NCBI GenBank assembly: GCA_030522415.1 | Contig: CM060109.1 | Span: 34,168,892-34,232,891, forward strand | Origin: Channallabes apus | Taxonomy: Eukaryota > Chordata > Actinopteri > Siluriformes > Clariidae | Reading direction: 5' to 3' | DNA: 64,000 nucleotides | Shown: positions 38,461 to 50,190 of the stretch, piece by piece | Numbering within the stretch: position 1 is the first letter of the stretch | How the letters are laid out: every line of letters begins with the position of its first letter | Notes under the pieces: generated by a model | The model's input: the letters and a program-made list of their open reading frames with translations, nothing else | Told to the model about the DNA's origin: nothing | The model's database searches: none | Made by a program: the position numbers and the translations under genes

Positions 38461-39528
38461 AAAGTCAGAAAATCAGTGGATATGGAGGCAATAATAAAGT
38501 TTGAAGCCAAAGCTTGCAAGGCCAGATTTTAGTCCTGACCCTATTCAGCCCAGCCATGCACACAATATGACTAATTATTTAAAATATTTTTAATTAACAT
38601 TATTTTCATATTATTCTAGATCCAACACCCCAATATTCATGTTTGTCCCACCCTCTAAAACTCATCTGATGAAGGAAGAGTAAGCTATTATTAAAAAGTT
38701 GTAGAAATACAGTGACAAAAGAGGAGAAATTAAGGAAAGATTAAGGATTAAGAAAAAAAGAAAATAAGAGAGAGACATCCAAATAATAAATCAATAAAAG
38801 CGGAGAGAAATTAAAAGAAAAAAGAGGAATGTAAATATAGTGATGATGGAAGAAAAATAATGAAATGCATTAAAAGGATTGAAAGGAGAAATACTTAAAA
38901 ATTAATGCATTAAAGGTACAGAAGAAGACAGACAGACAAACACAGTGAATAAGAGTAAGACAGAGATAAAGATAAAAGGTAATCTTTCAATAAGTACTGT
39001 TTGGTATTATTTGTGTCACTCTATTGGCCTGTCATGGGTTTTCTCATTTTAGTGAAACAACATCGAAGGCAGAGGCCGATCATCACGTATTAATCATGCT
39101 GAAATATCAGATGTGTAAACTGACATGAGTTACATTCTAATTGTACAAAAATCATTGTGAAAAGTTTTTAAAGTTAGTGCATCAGTTAACCTGTAATGTT
39201 TTATTTATTTTTTTTTCCTCCCTACAGGGCTGTTCTAGACATCTGGATAAGATTGCTGTGGAATGATGAGTGAAGGGAAGTTTTTAAAAAGTTTATTTTT
39301 TTTTTAAAGAAGCACTGAATGCAGAGGGCCCCATATCCATGTTTGCCTTGAGCCCCCAAATAGCTACTGTAAATCTGATTTTATGGTCTATAATCATTAC
39401 TATACCACTGTTAGTACCGACTGAGTAATCTAATTGGACTAGAGCCATTCAATATGTGGTGATAGTAGAAAATAAATATCAGCACTGGGAAGTTTAACTT
39501 TATGTATCAATCTGCCTCACATATGTTC
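38461..39528. other. Intergenic, no gene seen
   Basis: A-rich, purine-rich sequence around 38680-38980, then AT-rich DNA. Blocks resembling each other (GCGCCTAGAGCCCC at 37675 and TTGCCTTGAGCCCCC at 39339) may be the edges of an older repeat into which the LINE inserted. This is a weak observation. Confidence 0.35.
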
Positions 39529-41153
39529 TAATAACCCAGTGGTTCTCAGACTTTTTCTGTCATTCCCCACTTAAGGGGGTGAGCGAATTTTCAAGCCCCA
39601 CTTGTCAACAAAATAATAACGAAATCGGCCAAGTTTACTGTTTATTTAAATATCAATTTCTAAACCAATAAGATCAAACACCAAGTTGAAAACACATAAA
39701 ATGTGCAATTGTTATAAAAGGCTTACGTTGTAACTTTTCTTTGCATAATTGCCCCCATGTTTATTAGCTGCTCAGCAATCGTTTGTAGTTTTTTTGCACT
39801 GGCCAATTCTGTATGCAACTTTGAATGAAGCCATTTGTGCTTTGCTGTCCACTGATTCAGATTTTACCGTGCGATTATCCTGCTGTCTGTATTCTGCCAG
39901 CTTTCATTCAAAAAAGTCGAGTGGCTTATTAACGTGACTGGAGTGTGTTGTCTCCAAGTGTCTTCCTAATTTGTTGGGTCTCATGCGGTCTGCTGCCAGC
40001 GGTTTAAGACACAAAACACACGGGTCTCTCTTCTGCCCCCACCATCACCACCATGAATCCAAGCTCAAGATAGGCTTCATTAGGGGTGGGCAATATAACC
40101 AAAATCTTCCATCACGGTAGAAGAAATTTTCTACCTCAATAACTATATACAGTATATCACAATATAGCAATTTGTATCTGAAAATGCATAAATAAAAATT
40201 AAAACACAAAGAAACTGTATTACATAATGTAATTTTATTTAAACTGTGAATTGCTGGGGTTGGCCGCATTTTTTTTTTACTTTGGCCATATTCATTTGGA
40301 TGCTTGGATTTCAGATGATAGAAAAGGTTTGATGTGTTTCCACCACTTGTTAAAACAATGCACTTGCGTACCTTCCAAATCATGTTCATCTCATTCGTAT
40401 TACTTTTCTTATATCCAAACCAATTCCACACCACAGACGAGGCAACTTTTTTCTTTACAATCTCCTCGTTCTTGGTTTCGTCATATGTAAGCAAACTCAC
40501 TGCTGCTGCAGCGTCTTCTTCCATTGTCGAAGTGTATGTGAAGCCAAACTCATCAAAGTGGGACGAAACCGTGGCACACGATTGAACCAAATATCTGCGC
40601 AAATACACAGCGCAGCGCGACTATCTGGATAGCGCAGAGTTGATCTGGTTTATTCGCGCAGCGCCGCTCGATTCACAAACCTGCGCGACCCACTGTGTTT
40701 TTATTTTAAAATAATTTAAAATGTCAGGACTGTTTAATATTGTTTCCACCTTGCCATGCCTGGTTTGTACGTGCGCATCCCAGCGGGGTAAAATGTAATT
40801 TGATGGTCGGCGTGGTCTATTTCTGTCAGGGTCGCGCAGGTTTGTGATTCGAGCAGCGCTGCTCAAGTTTGTCTGACGTTAAACCGTTATTGTTCCACTA
40901 TGGTTCCACTTTTTCTCCCGGCCCACAACTGATGTTATTTTAAACTTACTTGTATTAATGATCCATTTATTTGTGTGTGATTGTTTAGTTTTGAGCGTAC
41001 GCTCTTCATTATCAATAAAGAAAAGCATGAATTAGAATAGGTACTTTCCTGTTATTTTCCACTAATTTCCTCCCATTCATTGCGCCCCACCTGTCATGTC
41101 TATATTCCCCACTAGTGGGGCGACCCCACACTTTGAGAACCACTGTAATAACC
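39529..41153 (-). mobile_element. hAT-type DNA transposon with perfect 8-bp target duplication and decayed BED-finger exon
   Basis: The element proper is 39537-41145. Its ends are inverted CAGTGGTTCTCA, a hAT-type terminus, and it is flanked on both sides by TAATAACC (39529-39536 and 41146-41153), an exact 8-bp duplication as hAT transposases make. On the minus strand, 40608-40045 encodes a BED-type zinc finger: SSVVWNWFGYKKS and GGNTSNLFYHLKSKHPNEY. The zinc-binding cysteine pair is not in place (IWKVRKC). The catalytic RNase H-like domain is absent. It is therefore an internally deleted, non-autonomous element, though its ends look intact. Confidence 0.88.
40658..40862. repeat. Inverted repeat (34-nt arms, 137-nt spacer) inside the hAT element
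   Basis: Arms 40658-40691 and 40829-40862 are inverted copies, differing at two positions by eye. The shared core is CACAAACCTGCGCGACCC. The arms are strikingly GC- and CpG-rich compared with their surroundings. The block could be a nested small transposon or a subterminal hairpin of the host element. Confidence 0.8.
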
Positions 41154-41329
41154 AGTAATTACTCTAACTGTTCTTCACCAGGTTAACACTAGTTCTGACA
41201 ATCATGGATGGAAATGTGTTCCCTTATAACCAATTAAACGCATGTTTGTGATATCTACAACTGTATCACAGCCTTGCTTATGTTTATTTCAATAGCACAA
41301 CCTCAAGTAGTTTACTGATGGCCAGGGTA
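41154..41329. other. Spacer between the hAT and LINE insertions
   Basis: Short AT-rich sequence; no feature was seen. Confidence 0.4.
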
Positions 41330-42100
41330 GGATGCCGGTCAGGCCTGGTAGACCCAAACGTATTGTGAGGGTCTGCTGGGAACGTCTGGCATGAGTCCCC
41401 TGTCAGGACAAGCTTCAACTCCCACCTCCGGCAAAGCTTCAACCACGTCCTGGGGGAGGTGAGGGTCATTGAGTCACAGTTACTGAGGCAAAAACCCGGG
41501 CGTGGGAGGAGTTTGGGGAACGACTTCCAGACGGCTTCGAAGAGATTCTGGTCCACCATCCGGCGTCTCAGGAGGGGAAAGCAGTGCACGGTCAACACAG
41601 TTCCCCCGGAGTTCCTCAAGGCTCTGGATGTTGTAGGGCTGTCATGGTTGACACGTCTCTGCAACATTGCATGGACATCGGGGACAGTGCCTCTGGACTG
41701 GCAAACCGGGGTGGTGGTCCCCCTCTTCAAGAAGGGGGACCGGAAAGTGTTCCAATTACAGAGGGATCACACTCCTCAGCCTCCCTGGGAAAGTCTATTC
41801 AGGGGTCCTGGAAAGAAGGGTCCGTCGGATAGTCGAACCTCGGATTCATCGAGGAGCAGTGTGGTTTTCGTCCGGGTCGCGGAACAGTGGACCAGCTCTA
41901 CACCCTTAGCAGGGTTCTGGAGGGGGCATGGGAGGTCATGGTCCTCAGCCGGAAAAGGGTGGAGTTCCCTCTCAGGGTTAGGAGTGAGATCCGCCCCAAG
42001 TGGAAGAGTTTAAGTATCTTGGGGTCTTGTTCACGAGTGAGGGTAAAATGGAACGGGAGAGCAACAGGCGGATCGGGATCAACACTTTCCCTAAATAAAT
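41330..42100 (+). mobile_element. Non-LTR retrotransposon RT fragment with internal deletion
   Basis: The plus strand reads VPPEFLKALDVVGLSWLTRL (first base-pair shift aside) and WTSGTVPLDWQTGVVVPLFK, typical of LINE reverse transcriptases, then YRGITLLSLPGKVYSGVLER in another frame and RVLEGAWE. The palm domain with the F/YADD catalytic motif is missing. Similarity resumes with VEEFKYLGVLFTSEGKMERE, which normally lies well after it. It carries several frameshifts and is dead. It is a different family from 48945-50190. Confidence 0.8.
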
Positions 42101-43670
42101 TGATAAAGTACAATGAAGTAGACTATGCTGACAACACAGGTGATCTGTATAATGCCTGGTACTTAAAACAACCTCTTTGACTGTTTGCAAAAACAGCCTC
42201 TTTGACTTATGTTATGTAGGCTATTTAAAAGGCAGTTTGTTGTACATACTGTAGTATTCCTATTAGCATTAGGGCTTTCTGTTCTGGTTATAAATGTTGT
42301 CTCAGTGCAGTACAGTTAGCATATCTCCTACTCCAACCAATAAGCAGCCGAAAAATCATAAAATTCCTATTTAAATGTAATTATTGTTTTACATCACTAA
42401 GAAAATGCCATCTTTACTTTGCAAACATTTGTGCAAGTTTAAAAAAATGTAATTAAATTCTATCATAACTGATAATTTTTTTAATGTGCTCTTTTATACC
42501 ACAAAGGTCTTAAAGTCAGACATGAACTAACACAGTGGGTGTGGTCATAATTTAACACAGTGGACCATGTGTTAATTAGCTGGCAGTTGAGATGGGATCC
42601 TGCAAGGTCATCATGCAGACCCCCCTGCTGTAGTGTAAAAGTAGGGCAAATAGATGGAGACATCTAATACAGTGGCAGTGCTTACAAGGGGAAAAGCATC
42701 TATAATGCCACAAACATTGCTATGATATTTAAAACATTTAAACGCTTGCTAAAATCAATGCTCAGCTCTCACTCATTACCCAGTGGATAGCTTAACTTAA
42801 TGCTTAAACTCTGCTGAAATAAAAAAAACTAGCCTTGTGCTTATACTGTACTGAAGATCTTTTCAGCACACTTGTAAAAATGTCCACTGTACAAAGCATT
42901 ATATAAATAAAACTTGCTTGAACTTGCTTGAATACAGGGTTTGCCATCATTTAGGTATTTTTATGATTTATTGTTCCAGTATTTGGCAAATAAATAGTAA
43001 TGTGGAATTATAAAAATTTTCTTTAAAAAAAAAATCTTTTTATTTTTGCTCTACAAAGGTTGTGAATTTGGATGTCCAAATGGAAGATTTTTTTTTTACA
43101 TTAAAATATGCTGTGGGTGTTAATGTTTAAAGTAGTTACATGTGCTTATAGCACAAAGTCATAGTCAAAAGTGTTATTCTTCCATCATGCTGTGTTCTTT
43201 TTACAAATCCAAACAACCAAATAATGAGTATTGCAAAGTTGCTGACCTTCCCCATGTTGATTTGTACTGTTTGCTTAATACTTTAATCAGCACAGCACTC
43301 CATTCCCAAGCCATGGGTTATTTTTGTTCTGCTGGGTCACTGGAGTTCCACAGCTGAGAGGAATTACTTTAATCCCATGAAAAAATGCACAAGTAAACAT
43401 TTCTGCCAGAATGGTTGCCTTGTAAGGCAGCAGAGAAACGAGAACAAAATGAGTTGTATGCGTTAAAAAAGGAAAAATCATTTTCAAAGGTAAGCTGATG
43501 CCTTTATATGCACGTTCCTGAAGTTAGATGGGGAGGGATTGAAGAAAGAATAAGAGTGTGTGAGCAAGACCTGATATAAAATTATACAGAAAATCTGTAT
43601 ATAGATATTTCTCAGTAGTCGACTAACAGCCAGGGTGAAGCAAAAAAAAAATTGTGTTATCAATTTCAAA
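42101..43670. other. Intergenic, no gene seen
   Basis: AT-rich sequence. Open frames of 60-71 codons in it are unremarkable, and no splice-supported similarity was found. Confidence 0.4.
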
Positions 43671-43674
43671 TTCT

Positions 43675-43745
43675 ATTTGTCACGTACACAACCATACACA
43701 ATATGATATGCCATCAAATGCATAAATTACTGTTTGTGACCTAAA
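43675..43745 (+). repeat. Interspersed fish repeat fragment
   Basis: CACGTACACAACCATACACA with GATATGCCATCAAATGCAT and TTACTGTTTGTGACC is a diverged copy of a widespread fish repeat. Another piece is at 54680-54720. Confidence 0.5.
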
Positions 43746-43808
43746 AGGAAAGATCAGACTAAGATAAGATATACACTTACCGGTCCGGGCCCGATCGACC
43801 GGGAGAGA

Positions 43809-43811
<3 letters not shown>

Positions 43812-43840
<29 letters not shown>
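43812..43840. repeat. CA microsatellite
   Basis: About 14 CA units, next to a GC-rich palindromic block (43779-43804). Confidence 0.85.
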
Positions 43841-43843
<3 letters not shown>

Positions 43844-44144
43844 TCAGGCATGATGTCTGAAGATATCTGTTTATTCTGAGAAAAAAGAGCACATTTAAAC
43901 GGTGCTGCTCCCGAACATCAAAAGAACCAGTCATTAACATGTCAGTCATAGGACGGACCAGGAGACAGACAGGAGAGAGGAAATACATTTACATTCTTCT
44001 GATTTAAACAAAAGTGTTCTAGCAGACAAGAGCCATTTGGATGTATATTCGTCTGGATACAGGATATAGAAAGAAGCAAGTGAGGGGGCTGTTCTCAGGG
44101 TACTTTATTAGATTACGATGTCTTACAATATTTTATTTAAATAT

Positions 44145-44148
<4 letters not shown>

Positions 44149-44191
<43 letters not shown>
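44149..44191. repeat. TA microsatellite
   Basis: About 21 TA units in noncoding DNA. Confidence 0.9.
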
Positions 44192-44194
<3 letters not shown>

Positions 44195-44879
44195 CATCAT
44201 ACTTTAAAAAGCTTCAATTGTATATGTTACCTAAGATATTGCTCTGTACTGTACATTATCACTTAAACTTGAAGCCTTTATTGTGTTGTTAGGAGTGTGT
44301 ATCTGCTATGACAGGATGTGTTAGGAGTGAAGTAGCACACTGAAGCCATGTGCTAATTACACTCCCATCAGGTGCTGACAGATGCCCCATCATACACCTG
44401 GCTGAGGATGGCATGCTGAGACCTTAATTATGGAACTTGGCCTGGGACAGATGACCTTCTAGTGATCTTTTTTTTTTTTTTAATACACTCATACACACAA
44501 GTATGTGTGTAAGAGAGAGAATTAGCACTCCCACCCCTTCACTTTTTATGGTCAGAATCTCCCACAGTCTTGCACAGTGAGCCATTTAAAGATGGAATTT
44601 GATAAAACAGTAAAATAAACTTGAGTTAAAGGTTTATAGAACAAGCAATTATTTGTCTTTGCCATAAGGTGGCAGCACTGAATTGGATTTTGGACAATTA
44701 GTGACGTTAATGTTTTGTCAAATATTTAATATTTAAAATTTCATTTTAGCGATTGCAAGGGTTAGGAATATTTCCTCACGGATATTACTGTATATGATAT
44801 ATGATAGTCTATGTGGGGAAAAAAACCGAATGTATGCTTTCTAAAGTGCTATGCAGTCCAGGGATGAGTTAAGCAAACA

Positions 44880-45650
44880 GCGACGGTAGCATGAAAACGC
44901 TGAGAAAACTGATCGAGATGCTGTATTTTACTTCAACCAGAGGTCTCGGTGACGTGAGCGCGTGATCATGTTATAACCTCAGAGGAAAGGGATTCACCAA
45001 GAGAACCCGCGTGACGTCAGCATGGAAAAAAGTATTGCCATGGCAACCCATCTCTTCGTCGCAACCCATCCTTGCTGCACGAGCACGCTCTTCAACCGAA
45101 AAAGGCTAGTTTTGACACTGCATAGCCTGTGGTATCAGAGCTTGTAAAAAGGAAAAGACATGGTGTACGAATAAACTAAATGACACGCAGTGACATCACC
45201 CTGTAGACGGTACTGTATTTAACTCCAGGCACACACGATAAGTTACAGTAGGAAGTGAAACTCAAAGGACTGATTGGAAGCAGCCGAATTGAAGCTACAT
45301 TTGAAAGCTGCTGCCGCTGCACGTACTGCTGCAGAGTTCCTCTGTTTATTAGGACACCTGTATTTACTTTTTATTTGCTTCTAGAACCTGACAGCTGCAC
45401 AAAGGAAGCTAAATTAAAAAAAAAAAAAAACACCTTTATCTAAATCTGCGTGTTCGAGCTCCATCAGCAAGGAATCCGAACACACAGACACACACACTCT
45501 CACACACGGACAGACTGTAGGTAGGTGGTTTGACTTTCCTCTTCACACACAAATATCTCTCTGCACTTTCAGATCCTGTACAAGCTGTTAAATGTTCACG
45601 CTGGTCAAACATGAAACATTAAAGAAGCAGTCCATACATGACGTCACTTT
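44880..45650. promoter_or_regulatory. Promoter-like block with two perfect CREs and an RFX X-box
   Basis: This block has more CpG than its surroundings. It contains TGACGTCA at 45012-45019 and again at 45639-45646, a near-CRE TGACGTGA at 44950-44957, and ATTGCCATGGCAAC at 45034-45047, which fits an RFX X-box. A possible leader exon runs to CTGTAG with a GTAGGT donor at 45521. No coding start is evident. CREB/ATF and RFX sites together are common in neuronal and ciliary promoters. The direction and the gene it would serve are unknown. Confidence 0.45.
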
Positions 45651-47089
45651 TATCATAAAGCGTGCTTTGCACAGGGTTGGCCTACTTTTTGCCTGAAATT
45701 TGTATTAAATCTACGTTTATGTTATTATGTTAGAAGTTCAGTGAATTGAAATGTTTGGCTCTTGAAACCTGAAACACCTTAAGTTGTGTAAATTCTTTCC
45801 CTACTTGGTGGAATACTAGCAGTGTTATTTATTTATTTATTTTTTATTAATTATGTTTTTTTAGCACGCATTATTACTGGTTCAGTTTCTCTCCTTAATA
45901 TGAAAAATGCTCAGTTTTCTCTTGGTGCATATTCTCATTCTAGGCATGAAAACGAGGTCAGACTTGCCCCCTACCCCCCAAAACCATCACTCATCCACTG
46001 ATGTGAAAAAAAAAAATTATGCAACATATTTTAACAGTTATAATAACTAAAACATTTATATCACACACTATTTCTGTAAGATGTGAAACGTAAGTTTGAA
46101 TATTTTTGCTGCTGTGGTGATGTGATGGATATTCGATAGTAGTTTGGTTGTACAAAAGGATGATCTGTGGAGATTCAGTTAAGACACATTAAGTGCAGGA
46201 CAATGAATCATTAAAAAAAATTGCAATATGGACCTGTGCAATTATTTAATCACAAAAGGCTGCAATTTATTACAGGTCATATGCATCATCCAGTCTACTG
46301 TACATATAGTAATGTATGATTAATTCCAATATGCATATAGTATTTTATGTAGCATTTGAATGATTAATATTTAAATATTTTTGAATACAAAATAGTAAGC
46401 AGCAGATAATAAACAGCAGTTTAAATCACGATCGCAGTGTATGTCTCAATCTGATTTAAAAAAAAATCTAATCGAGCAGCCTTAATGATTTAATATCAAC
46501 ATAATCAAGTCTCTCACATGCTCTCAAATATCTATCCACACTGTGCTGAAGAAGAAATCATGGAAGAAGGTAAATTCTCATTGGCGCTTTCATTGCCAAT
46601 CATTAACAACCAATCAGAATCAGAAATTTCTGACTGCCCTGTTTTTTTTTTTTTTTGTAACACATTCTTATGCTGTGTGAGATTATCTGAGATGTTGACA
46701 GAGTGAGTGAGTGAGTGAGAGAGTGAGAGAGAGAGAGAGAGAACAATTGAATACATGCAAAGGTTTTCTGCTCAGGAATGATGCATATACAGTACTGTAC
46801 AGTAATGCAACATCATATGGTTGGGTTTGTTGAGCAACAGTGCTGCTCTGCAGGGTTGTAGGAAAATAATTTCTTCTATAGTTGCCTGTGTGTAATACTG
46901 TGTTGTGTGAGACATTGAACTACATGTTCCTTTGATTGCATGTGTGCTAGTTTGAAAACGTTGTGACCGTTAAATAGACATTTAAAAACACAACACAACA
47001 AAAACAATAGTGCATCTCTATTAATATTTGTTTTTGTGTTTTGAATTTTTTTAACACACTTGTTTATTCCAAATAATGTATTTGTATTC
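45651..47089. other. Intergenic, no gene seen
   Basis: AT-rich. A GAGT/GA array is at 46702-46742. No coding similarity was recognised. Confidence 0.4.
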
Positions 47090-47094
47090 AGCTT

Positions 47095-47500
47095 CATACC
47101 AAAAGTACTGCAAAAGTTGGCATTGATGAGTCCTTGATGAATGAAGGATGCAGATTGTCCATCAACCACACAAGGCTACAGAAAGTTTAGAGAGATTACA
47201 CCACTGGCAAAAGCAATGTGTACACATGGATGAAAAAGTTTAAAGGAGAGGAAACCAGCATTGAAGACACACCACACAGTGGTAGACCCTCAACTGCGAC
47301 CACTGACATACACACTGAATTTTCAAAAGGGTCCAGCGAGTTTAGAGTTGGGTCCAGCGTTGGTGCAAATGCATTGCTTGAGATAGAGATTGAGCAGTAC
47401 CTTTGTACAGATGAAGGGTTATAATTTGGACAACCTTGATCAGTTAAAAAGGCTATGGCCACTTTTGCATTACTTTTGGCAAAGCCCACATATTACACAT
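47095..47500 (+). mobile_element. Mariner-like transposase fragment
   Basis: Decayed N-terminal DNA-binding region of a mariner transposase: SNVYTWMKKFKGEETSIED then TPHSGRPSTATTDI. Mariner transposases have WxxRFKxGxxSxxDxPRSGRPS at this place. The catalytic DDD domain is absent. A later frame (LDNLDQLKRLWPLLHYFW) may be the remains of its end. Confidence 0.65.
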
Positions 47501-48940
47501 TATGGCTTTTTTTCACAAAAGACAGACAGACAGACACGTGCACGCCCACATACTTACACACACACAAATTATGCTGGCCCAGCATGCTGTCAGCTGTAAA
47601 TATCTGTGAACAGTTAATCCATTGCTAGTAGTAGTGAACAGAACACACAAGGGTTACATTGCAGCATCCAAATGTGATGACAATAAACAGGCTTCTGTCA
47701 AGAGGAAATGAACAGACAATCATGCAACCAGAACAGGGTTCCCTACTGGGTCAAGTCTCAATCTGGAAGATTGTTGTTGTTAATCATAATACAACTTTTT
47801 CTATCATCAACACCTAGATAACAGAGCTATCACTGGCTAACCCATTCATTCTTGTAGACGCAGCTATTAAAATTCTTAATGAATGAATTTTTAACAAAGC
47901 TGGGGTGGTTTGGCCAGTTTCTTGTCTCTGAAGGACAGTCCCTAAGCACTGGCAAACCTAACCCAATAATATTGCCATAAGGTGTTTTTTTTTAATTATT
48001 TTTTTTTATTTAGTGCATGTTGTACAGAGTTAGTCATCTTTTCCATCTTTCACGTCAGTACTGGTGAGAAGGGTAAATGGATAAAACAGGGCATACTGAG
48101 AAATACTGACAAGAAGCAGCATGTCTGCTTTGCTCTGAAATGTTTACAGTGTGTGTAAAGGGGATCCTGGGAGGCTGCTATTTTTAGCACTCATTTCATC
48201 ATTCCTCTGCGCACAGCAGTGAGCTGCGGTCTGCATTCTAATGACTGAAGCATGGAGTATCCCACTGCTTTGTCAGAAAACAAAAACGATCCTCAGGCAG
48301 CAAAGAATATCCTTTTTAGTACATGATGAAGCTTCATTACCAAATCACAATTAAAGAATATATAAGATATATGTTCTCAGCCTTTTTTTCTTCATGTAAG
48401 CATTTTTTGGCAGGAATCTTATCAATCATCATTGCTGTAACTGACACTAATGGTAGATATAGACAAAACTGTACATACCATTTTGAAAAATGCTTCGTGT
48501 GAGCAGTGGTATAAAACTGGGAGTTCTGTATGCATGCAACAATAGGCATTCATATCTGCTAAACTGTGTTTGACAGTAAAGTGTGTTTTGATACTAAGCA
48601 CTGTGCATGCAGACACACTCCCTCTAACAGTGTTTCTCCTAAGGTTGTCATAACAGATGGAGTAAGATTATTATCAATGTCCATTTGCTTTCTCTTTTTC
48701 CAGGCCATATATATATTGCATAAGATATCATTCATAGCTCTTTGGTGGTGAATAATGCATTTACCCATAAAGTGACCCATAAAGCATAAACTATAGGTAT
48801 TAAAACTGGAATGTAACTGAAAAGATTTCCACCACATTAGTTTAGCTTACTAAATACGGTATTTAATTTCTGTTCCAGATCAGTGTAATGGATTGATGAA
48901 TTAAACATTTGTAATGTATGGCAAGTGGACAAATGTCATC
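47501..48940. other. Intergenic, no gene seen
   Basis: Mixed AT-rich DNA; the open frames have no recognisable family. Confidence 0.4.
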
Positions 48941-48944
48941 TGCA

Positions 48945-50190
48945 TTCTTCTTTGTCTTTTGGCTGTTCCCTTTCAGGGGTCGCCACAGCGAATCATCTGC
49001 CTCCACCTAACCTTATCCTCTGCATCCTCTTCTCTCACACCAACTAACTTCATGTCCTCTCTCACTGCATCCATAAATCTCCTCTTTGGTCTTCCTCTAG
49101 ACCTCCTGCCTGGCAGTTACAACCTCAGCATCCTTCTACCGATATATTCACAATCCCTCCTCTGAACATGTCCAAACCACCTCAATCTGGCCTCTATGAC
49201 TTTATCTCCAAAACATCTAACATGGGTTGTCCCTCTGATGAATTCATTCTTGATCCTATCCATCCTTGTCACTCCCAAAGAGAACCTTAACATCTTCATC
49301 TCTGCTACCTCTAGCTCTGCCTCCTGTCTCTTCTTCAGTGCCAATGTTTCTAAGCCATAGAGCATTGCTGGTCTCACCACTGTCCTGTACACCTTTCCTT
49401 TCATTCTCGCTGGTACTCTTTTATCGCACAACACACCTGACACTTTACCCACCCATTCCAACCTGCCTGTTCCCGCCTCTTCACCTCCTTTCCACACTGT
49501 CTGTTGCTCTGTACCATTGACCCTAAGTACTTAAAATCCTTCACCTTCTTTACCTCTGCTCCCTGTAGCCTCACCGTTCCTCTTGGGTCCCTCTCATTCA
49601 CACACATGTATTCTGTCTTGCTGCGGCTAACCTTCATTCCTCTGCTTTCCAGAGCATACCTTCAGTTCCCCAAATTTTCCTCCACCAGTTCCCTGCTCTC
49701 ACTACAAAGCACAATGTCATCTGCAAACATCATAGTCCATGGAGATTCCTGTCTTACCTCATCTGTCATCCTGTCCATCACCAGAGCAAACAAAAAGGGG
49801 CTTAGAGCCGATCCTTGATGCAGACCCACTTTCACCTTGAACTCTTCTGTCACACCTACAGCACATCTTACAGTACCACTGTCTTAGCGCTCTCATACAT
49901 GTCCTGTACCACTCTAACATACTTCTCTGCCACTCCAGACATCCTCATACAACACCACAGCTCCTCTCTCGGCACCCTGTCATACTCTCTCTAAATCTAC
50001 AAAGACACAATGCAACTCTTTATTACCTTCTCTGTACTTATAAACCAGCATCCTCAGAGCAAATACTGCATCTGATGTACTCTTTCTAGGCATAAAACCA
50101 TATTGCTGCTCACAAATGCTCACCTCTGCCCTTAACCTAGCGTCCACTACTCTTTCCCACAGCTTCATTGTATGGCTCATTAGCAAATGT
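48945..50190 (-). mobile_element. Non-LTR retrotransposon fragment with RT palm and 3' end
   Basis: Minus-strand pieces in order: MSHTMKLWERVVDARLR with EQQYGFMPRKSTSDAVFALR; VGLHQGSALSPFLFALVMD with the catalytic WTMMFADDIVLC; RGMKVSRSKTEYMCVNERD; and the C-terminal EMKMLRFSLGVTRMDRIKNE with ARLRWFGHVQRR. Frames change several times and part of the palm N-side is missing. The 3' end (CGCTGTGGCGACCCCTGAAA and GGAACAGCC) is at the left. It is an inactive copy. Confidence 0.88.

Noticed and set aside
49504..49818. Plus-strand frame of 104 codons
   Set aside because: It is antisense to the LINE reverse transcriptase on the minus strand.
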